Assembly (NCBI GenBank): GCA_003644335.1
Contig: QNCB01000026.1
Span: forward strand, 1-9,651
Reading direction: 5' to 3'
Origin: Planctomycetota bacterium
Lineage (GTDB): Bacteria; Planctomycetota; Phycisphaerae; SM23-33
Length of the DNA: 9,651 nt
Shown here: positions 6,508-9,651 of the stretch, piece by piece
Position numbering within the stretch: the first letter of the stretch is position 1
How the letters are laid out: every line of letters starts with the position of its first letter
Program-made: the position numbers and the translations under genes
Notes under the pieces: generated by a model
The model's database searches: none
Seen by the model: the letters and a program-made list of their open reading frames with translations, nothing else
What the model was told of the DNA's origin: nothing

Positions 6508-6559
6508 CCCAGCACTTATTTGCTGTGGCTATAGTAAACATGGCAAATAAGTGCCTGGG
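6508..6559. repeat. Long hairpin between yggU and the MBL gene
   Basis: CCCAGCACTTATTTGC (6508-6523) is inverted at 6543-6559 with one extra C, giving a 15-16-bp stem and a 19-base loop. It starts 14 bases after the yggU stop. There is no T run on either side, so it may protect 3' ends or be another dispersed element rather than a terminator. Confidence 0.55.
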
Positions 6560-6582
6560 TTGTATGGCAGAAACGGAAAATA

Positions 6583-6636
6583 CATGGGCGAGACGCCCAT
6601 GTTACGAAACAACCACAGCCGAGGCGGCTGTGCTAC
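6583..6636. repeat. Two hairpin-repeat units in tandem, different classes
   Basis: Unit 6583-6605 has stem CATGGGCG/CGCCCATG with loop AGA and tag TTAC. Unit 6614-6636 has stem CACAGCCG/CGGCTGTG with loop AGG and tag CTAC. Both are 23 bases and in the same orientation. Read on the minus strand they follow the MBL stop codon; the first hairpin met is followed by GTTGTTTC and the second by TATTTTCC, so they could end that transcript. Confidence 0.75.
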
Positions 6637-6646
6637 ACGCTACGGG

Positions 6647-7285
6647 TTATTGTACATACGGGTTGTTGGCCAGCTCGGCGGCGATGGTTGTAGCGGGGCC
6701 ATGGCCCGGATATACGCGGGTCTCGCCGGGGAGAGTCAGCAGATTCTTGCGGATGTTTTCGACCAGCAGCTCCGCGTCGCCGCGTGGGATGTCGGTTCGC
6801 CCGATGCTGCCTGCGAACAGCGCGTCGCCGGTAAGAACAACCCCGGCGGAGGGGCAATAAAAGCTCACCCCGCCGGGCGTGTGGCCTGCCGTGTCCAGCA
6901 CCTGCCATTGCAATTGGCCGAGGTTCAACTCGTCGCCGGGGCGAAGAATTTCATCAGCCTCCGGCGAGGATATGCCCATCAGGAAAGTGGCAGAGAGGTT
7001 CAGCTCGGGGCTGGTGAGCATTTCCTTGTCCCCGTCTGGACAGCAGAGAATCGCCTGTGAGTATGTCTGTTTGATATACTCGACCCCGCCGATGTGGTCG
7101 CCGTGGCCATGTGTTAGCAGGATGCGGCTGGGGGTCAGCTGGCGGCCTCGCAGCAGCTCGACCAAAGGCTTGGACCACATGCCGATATCGACCAGCCAAG
7201 CCAGGCCTGGCTCCCCGTCTGCCCAAAGGACATAACAATTCGTCTCCAACGGCCCGAGCGATATAGTCTCTATTTGCAAAGTCAT
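6647..7285 (-). CDS. MBL-fold metallohydrolase, glyoxalase II-like
   Basis: A 212-residue metallo-beta-lactamase-fold hydrolase of the glyoxalase II/GloC (YcbL) type, expected to bind two metal ions. Ligands visible are THGHGDH (His59, His61, Asp63, His64), TAGHTPGG (His135), LTGDALFAGSIGRTD (Asp154) and YPGHG (His195). Hydrolysis of S-lactoylglutathione or another thioester is plausible, but this family also includes other esterases, so no substrate is claimed. The long C-terminal glutathione-binding domain of classical GloB is absent, as in GloC. The start is supported by GAGG 7 bases upstream. A strong dyad overlaps this leader. Confidence 0.88.
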   Translation of the reverse strand: MTLQIETISLGPLETNCYVLWADGEPGLAWLVDIGMWSKPLVELLRGRQLTPSRILLTHGHGDHIGGVEYIKQTYSQAILCCPDGDKEMLTSPELNLSATFLMGISSPEADEILRPGDELNLGQLQWQVLDTAGHTPGGVSFYCPSAGVVLTGDALFAGSIGRTDIPRGDAELLVENIRKNLLTLPGETRVYPGHGPATTIAAELANNPYVQ

Positions 7286-7295
7286 ATTACTTCCT

Positions 7296-7318
7296 CAAAC
7301 CGTCCGGTTTGGCCAAAC
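7296..7318. promoter_or_regulatory. Overlapping dyads before the MBL gene, candidate operator
   Basis: CAAACCG-TC-CGGTTTG (7296-7311) overlaps the perfect 12-bp palindrome GTTTGGCCAAAC (7307-7318). They abut the ribosome-binding site (7290-7296), so they could be a repressor site or a leader hairpin that hides the start. No obvious promoter hexamers were found nearby. Confidence 0.4.
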
Positions 7319-7340
7319 AGGCTAGTTTGAATGAGCATCA

Positions 7341-7411
7341 TGTAGCACAGCCGCCCTCGGCTGTGTTTTTTATAAGGCCAAATTTTCACAGCCGGGGGTG
7401 ACTGTGCTACA
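7341..7411. repeat. Paired hairpin-repeat units, inverted (second locus)
   Basis: Two 25-base units, 7341-7365 and 7387-7411, lie in inverted orientation with a 21-base AT-rich spacer. They match at 22 of 25 positions. The left unit has a perfect CACAGCCG/CGGCTGTG stem (7346-7353, 7358-7365) followed by six Ts, which would terminate plus-strand transcription. The right unit ends 4 bases from the NDK stop codon. Confidence 0.8.
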
Positions 7412-7415
7412 TTTT

Positions 7416-8591
7416 TTAGCTGAGATATTCGTTAATAATGTTTGCGATATCGCAGGTCTCGCCTTCGCTGTCTTTGGCCAGGCCTACGATTTTCCGTTCG
7501 CGCATCGCGTTTTCCGGCGAGTCCGACGCGTGTGCGCCGTTGCGCATGAGGTCTCGTCCAAAGTCGCTCCGCACTGTGCCAGGCTCAGCTTTGCTTGGGT
7601 CTGTCGAGCCCAGGACGGTTCGCACTTTTTCGATGGCGTCGACGCCTTCGTACAGCATAGCCAGGCACCGCGCCTTGCTGGTGGAGGCTTTTTCGTCTTC
7701 ACCGATAGCGTCCGGGTTCACGCCGGTCATGTACTCGACGATTTTGTTGAATTCGTAGGTGGCGTTTCGCTCGGCGAACATGTCAGCTATCGTCTCGGCG
7801 TCGTCCTCGGTGAACGGGAATGCGAACGCGTCGCCCAGCCTTTCGTTTACCCGCTTGGAGACGAGGAATTTGAGTTTTTTGACGAAGATATTTTTCAGCG
7901 GGCCATAAAAATCTTCGCCCTGTGCGACGGTCATGCTAAAGAGTTTTGCTCCGACGATTCTCAGTCCGGTCAGGCTAAAGGTGTCGATGATATTGCCAGG
8001 CCTTCTGCTTCGGCGTTCGAAGTTGTCGGGCTTGAGCATCACGAGCGTTGTCTGCACATCGCCCTTCCCGTATTCGATTTGTCCCTCGAGCACGCCGCCG
8101 TCGGTGCTTGCATATTTGGCGAAGAGTTTGAGTTGTTCGCCGTTGAGTTGAGGGTCGCAGCCTGTGATAACTGCCGGTTCGAAGTAGTGAATCTTGCCGT
8201 TTTCGTCGCGGATAAAGTCGCCAAACGTGCCGCGGACCGTATCGCCGGCGAGCTGTTCTGTGAACGAGCCTACAACATCTTCCTTTATATGTCGCACAGC
8301 GTTTGGCCCGCGGAACAACAGCAGCATACAGCGGGGCAGCATGTTGTACGGGTTGTCCTGGCGGAGCTTGTTGTCCACATAATCGTGCCATGCCTGTTTG
8401 ACGGCAGGGTCCATATCCGCACCGCAGAGGACTTCTTTGTAGGCGTCGAGGAACTCGTCGGAAAACACGAACATTCTCGCGCCGATAAACTCCAGTTTGG
8501 TATGGGCCAGTACTCGGCTGATAATTCCGCCGGTGCGACTTTTGCACAGACTGTACGGTGTGATAAGGACATAGGCCAATTCATCGCTCAT
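7416..8591 (-). CDS. ndk: Tandem nucleoside diphosphate kinase (two NDK domains fused)
   Basis: A 391-residue protein with two NDK-like domains in one chain; usual NDK chains are about 140-150 residues. NDK transfers phosphate between nucleoside di- and triphosphates through a phosphohistidine. Domain 2 (about 178-370) has every catalytic position: Lys187 in MLKPDN, Arg324, Thr330, Arg341 in PGTVRSDFG, Asn351 and nucleophile His354 in RNGAHASDSPE. It also carries an extra segment of about 50 residues (235-300). Domain 1 (about 5-145) keeps GPNAV, DTVRGTFG and a possible His135, but the P-loop-side Lys is Thr11 (LITPYS) and the His motif is distorted, so it is probably not a normal kinase. The ATG is set by AAGGAG 7 bases upstream; a 27-codon extension upstream is rejected. 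It is divergent from frr. Confidence 0.87.
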   Translation of the reverse strand: MSDELAYVLITPYSLCKSRTGGIISRVLAHTKLEFIGARMFVFSDEFLDAYKEVLCGADMDPAVKQAWHDYVDNKLRQDNPYNMLPRCMLLLFRGPNAVRHIKEDVVGSFTEQLAGDTVRGTFGDFIRDENGKIHYFEPAVITGCDPQLNGEQLKLFAKYASTDGGVLEGQIEYGKGDVQTTLVMLKPDNFERRSRRPGNIIDTFSLTGLRIVGAKLFSMTVAQGEDFYGPLKNIFVKKLKFLVSKRVNERLGDAFAFPFTEDDAETIADMFAERNATYEFNKIVEYMTGVNPDAIGEDEKASTSKARCLAMLYEGVDAIEKVRTVLGSTDPSKAEPGTVRSDFGRDLMRNGAHASDSPENAMRERKIVGLAKDSEGETCDIANIINEYLS

Positions 8592-8635
8592 AAGGTAACT
8601 CCTTCGCGTTTTTAGTTTCTTGAAACAAGCCCGGC

Positions 8636-8664
8636 AGAATAGCACCCCCACGGGCCAAACGCAA
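8636..8664 (-). promoter_or_regulatory. Candidate extended -10 promoter of the NDK gene
   Basis: On the minus strand TTGCGT (8659-8664), a 17-base spacer, then TATTCT (8636-8641) preceded by TGC. It would give a leader of about 38 bases containing the AAGGAG site. The match is moderate. For frr, TAATAT at 8739-8744 is a possible -10 without a good -35. Confidence 0.4.
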
Positions 8665-8799
8665 GTAGCCATTTTTTCCGCGGACAGCTGGCGGGGCGTT
8701 CGTGAAAAAAACCGCTTCCACGATTCGACAAGTTAGGCTAATATGTTTTCCGGTAACTTCTTCCAAAAAATGTAGTAGGCACAAAAGGCAGGTATTATT

Positions 8800-9354
8800 A
8801 TGGATGAAATTCTTTTTACGGTTGAAGACAATATGGAAACCTGTTTGGAGTATCTTCGCAAGGAGTTGCGGGGTATTCGGACGGGCAGAGCTTCTGCGGG
8901 GCTGGTGGACCACATCAAGGTGGAGTATTTCGGCTCGCCGACGGAGATGCGTCAGCTTGCGACGATATCCACGCCAGAGGCCAATATGATTATCATCAAG
9001 CCCTTCGACCCGAGCAGCCTAAAGGACATCGAGCGAGCTATCCAGGCTAGCGACCTGGGCATAACCCCCAGCAGCGAGGGCAAGGTAATCCGCCTGACCG
9101 TGCCGCCCCTGTCGATAGAACGGCGGAATCAGCTGGCTTCGCAAGTCAAGAAAATGGCAGAGGCTGCGCGCGTAGCTATCCGCAACGCCAGACGCGACGG
9201 CAACAAGGAAACCGACGCTCAACAAAAAGCGTCAGACCTGACCGAAGACGAAGCCAAGAAGGGCAAAGAGTCTATCCAAAAACTCACCAACGACTACGAA
9301 AAGAAAGTTACCGAAATACTCGAAGCCAAAACAAAAGAAATCCAGGAAACGTGA
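8800..9354 (+). CDS. frr: Ribosome recycling factor (RRF)
   Basis: A 184-residue ribosome recycling factor, which with EF-G splits the post-termination ribosome. The family pattern runs the full length: RTGRASAGLVDHIKVEYFG (27-45), TISTPEANMIIIKPFD (55-70), SDLGITPSSEGKVIRLTVPP (84-103), then the long helix VAIRNARRDGN (125-135) with Arg132, the position important in E. coli RRF, and a charged C-terminal helix. Length is normal. CAGG 7 bases before the ATG is a modest ribosome-binding site. In many bacteria frr follows pyrH; here it stands alone, divergent from ndk, with a repeat directly after the stop. Confidence 0.96.
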   Translation: MDEILFTVEDNMETCLEYLRKELRGIRTGRASAGLVDHIKVEYFGSPTEMRQLATISTPEANMIIIKPFDPSSLKDIERAIQASDLGITPSSEGKVIRLTVPPLSIERRNQLASQVKKMAEAARVAIRNARRDGNKETDAQQKASDLTEDEAKKGKESIQKLTNDYEKKVTEILEAKTKEIQET

Positions 9355-9356
9355 TT

Positions 9357-9413
9357 GGCAAATAGGCAACAGGCAATAGAAAAAACAGTCCACGGATTAC
9401 ACGGATTTTTTTT
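9357..9413 (+). repeat. Heptad repeat plus ACACGGATTTTTTTT element after frr
   Basis: GGCAAATAGGCAACAGGCAA (9357-9376) starts 2 bases after the frr stop and is identical, inverted, to 4499-4518 after the HAD gene. GTCCACGGATT (9388-9398) then runs into a 19-base block ending in eight Ts (9395-9413), identical to 4179-4197. Confidence 0.75.
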
Positions 9414-9442
9414 AGGGGGTATTTACTTGACTCCACCGACCA

Positions 9443-9651
9443 CTATTTCTTGTGGTTGGCCAGCAAATGGAATGGAACAGGCTCGACCCGCACGGCCTGT
9501 CGCGCCAGCCGATAGAAGAGCTTGCCTGGCGATGCCGCCCGGCTCAATCGCCTGGCCGATAAATCCACGCAATGTCGTTCTGGTGGTATCGGGAATATGA
9601 CGCAGCCTGATTCGACCAATCGTTTTACCCCTACCGGGTGCCGCCTCGGCT
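9443..9651 (-). pseudogene. IS1595-family (ISXO2-like) transposase remnant, frameshifted and deleted
   Basis: Read on the minus strand, one frame (from 9650 to about 9558) gives KTIGRIRLRHIPDTTRTTL, like the RIRLRxIPDxSxxSL segment before the catalytic TDGW motif of IS1595-family transposases. A second frame (from about 9560 to the TAG at 9443-9445) gives RRLSRAASPGKLFYRLARQA followed by VRVEPVPF, like the family's C-terminal FNRRxSRxxGKLFYRLxxQAV end. The part normally lying between them, with two catalytic residues and about 90 positions, is absent, and the frames do not join. It is therefore a dead copy, also cut by the window edge. The element's end may lie near 9414 (AGGGGGTATTTACTTGAC), abutting the T run of the preceding repeat. 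Identification is from remembered family motifs. Confidence 0.62.

Noticed and set aside
7398..8615. 405-residue plus-strand ORF
   Set aside because: It is antisense to the NDK gene, which has clear motifs and a ribosome-binding site; its composition (Phe/Val-rich, reversed codons) is typical of a shadow.
9355..9600. 81-residue plus-strand ORF after frr
   Set aside because: It covers the heptad repeat and the antisense of the transposase remnant; no ribosome-binding site or domain.

Overview
The window is a stretch of bacterial chromosome, probably from a Planctomycetota (Phycisphaerae-like) genome. That assignment is inference, resting on the gene mix (LPS-exporter permeases, a plant/cyanobacterial-type LeuD, a double-length nucleoside diphosphate kinase), weak or absent Shine-Dalgarno sequences before several genes, and spacers packed with short repeats. 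There are nine protein genes, one tRNA and the remains of one insertion sequence. No CRISPR array, integrase, toxin-antitoxin pair or secondary-metabolite cluster is visible.

Layout. Positions 1-2495 (+) hold two LptF/LptG-family permeases overlapping by 4 bases, the first cut by the window edge; a palindrome followed by six Ts closes this unit. Positions 2700-5176 (-) hold four independent housekeeping units: a cold-shock protein with its own terminator, a DJ-1/PfpI-family protein, tRNA-Ala(CGC) with a good promoter, and a HAD-family phosphatase. Positions 5588-6494 (+) hold leuD and a YggU/DUF167 gene. Positions 6647-8591 (-) hold an MBL-fold hydrolase and a fused two-domain nucleoside diphosphate kinase. 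Positions 8800-9354 (+) hold frr, divergent from the kinase gene. The right edge (9443-9651, -) carries a broken IS1595-type transposase.

The genes do not form one pathway. They cover envelope biogenesis (LptF/G), cold response and translation (Csp, tRNA, RRF), leucine biosynthesis (LeuD), nucleotide balance (NDK) and metabolite repair or hydrolysis (DJ-1, MBL, HAD).

The most unusual content is between the genes. Seven units of a 23-25 base hairpin repeat occupy the spacers. Two sequence classes keep the same length and the same flanking tag (GTAGC / GCTAC, with GTTAC in one copy) but differ by paired, compensating stem changes. Two of the loci hold the units as inverted pairs. Other spacer families are a 7-base-period GGCAAAT-type repeat directly after two stop codons, a TAAAAGCAAAAACAGCGG block, an ACACGGATTTTTTTT element, a GGATTTC-based inverted repeat and a GTCATTCCCGCG-type element. 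The double NDK, whose first domain looks catalytically degenerate, is the most interesting protein.
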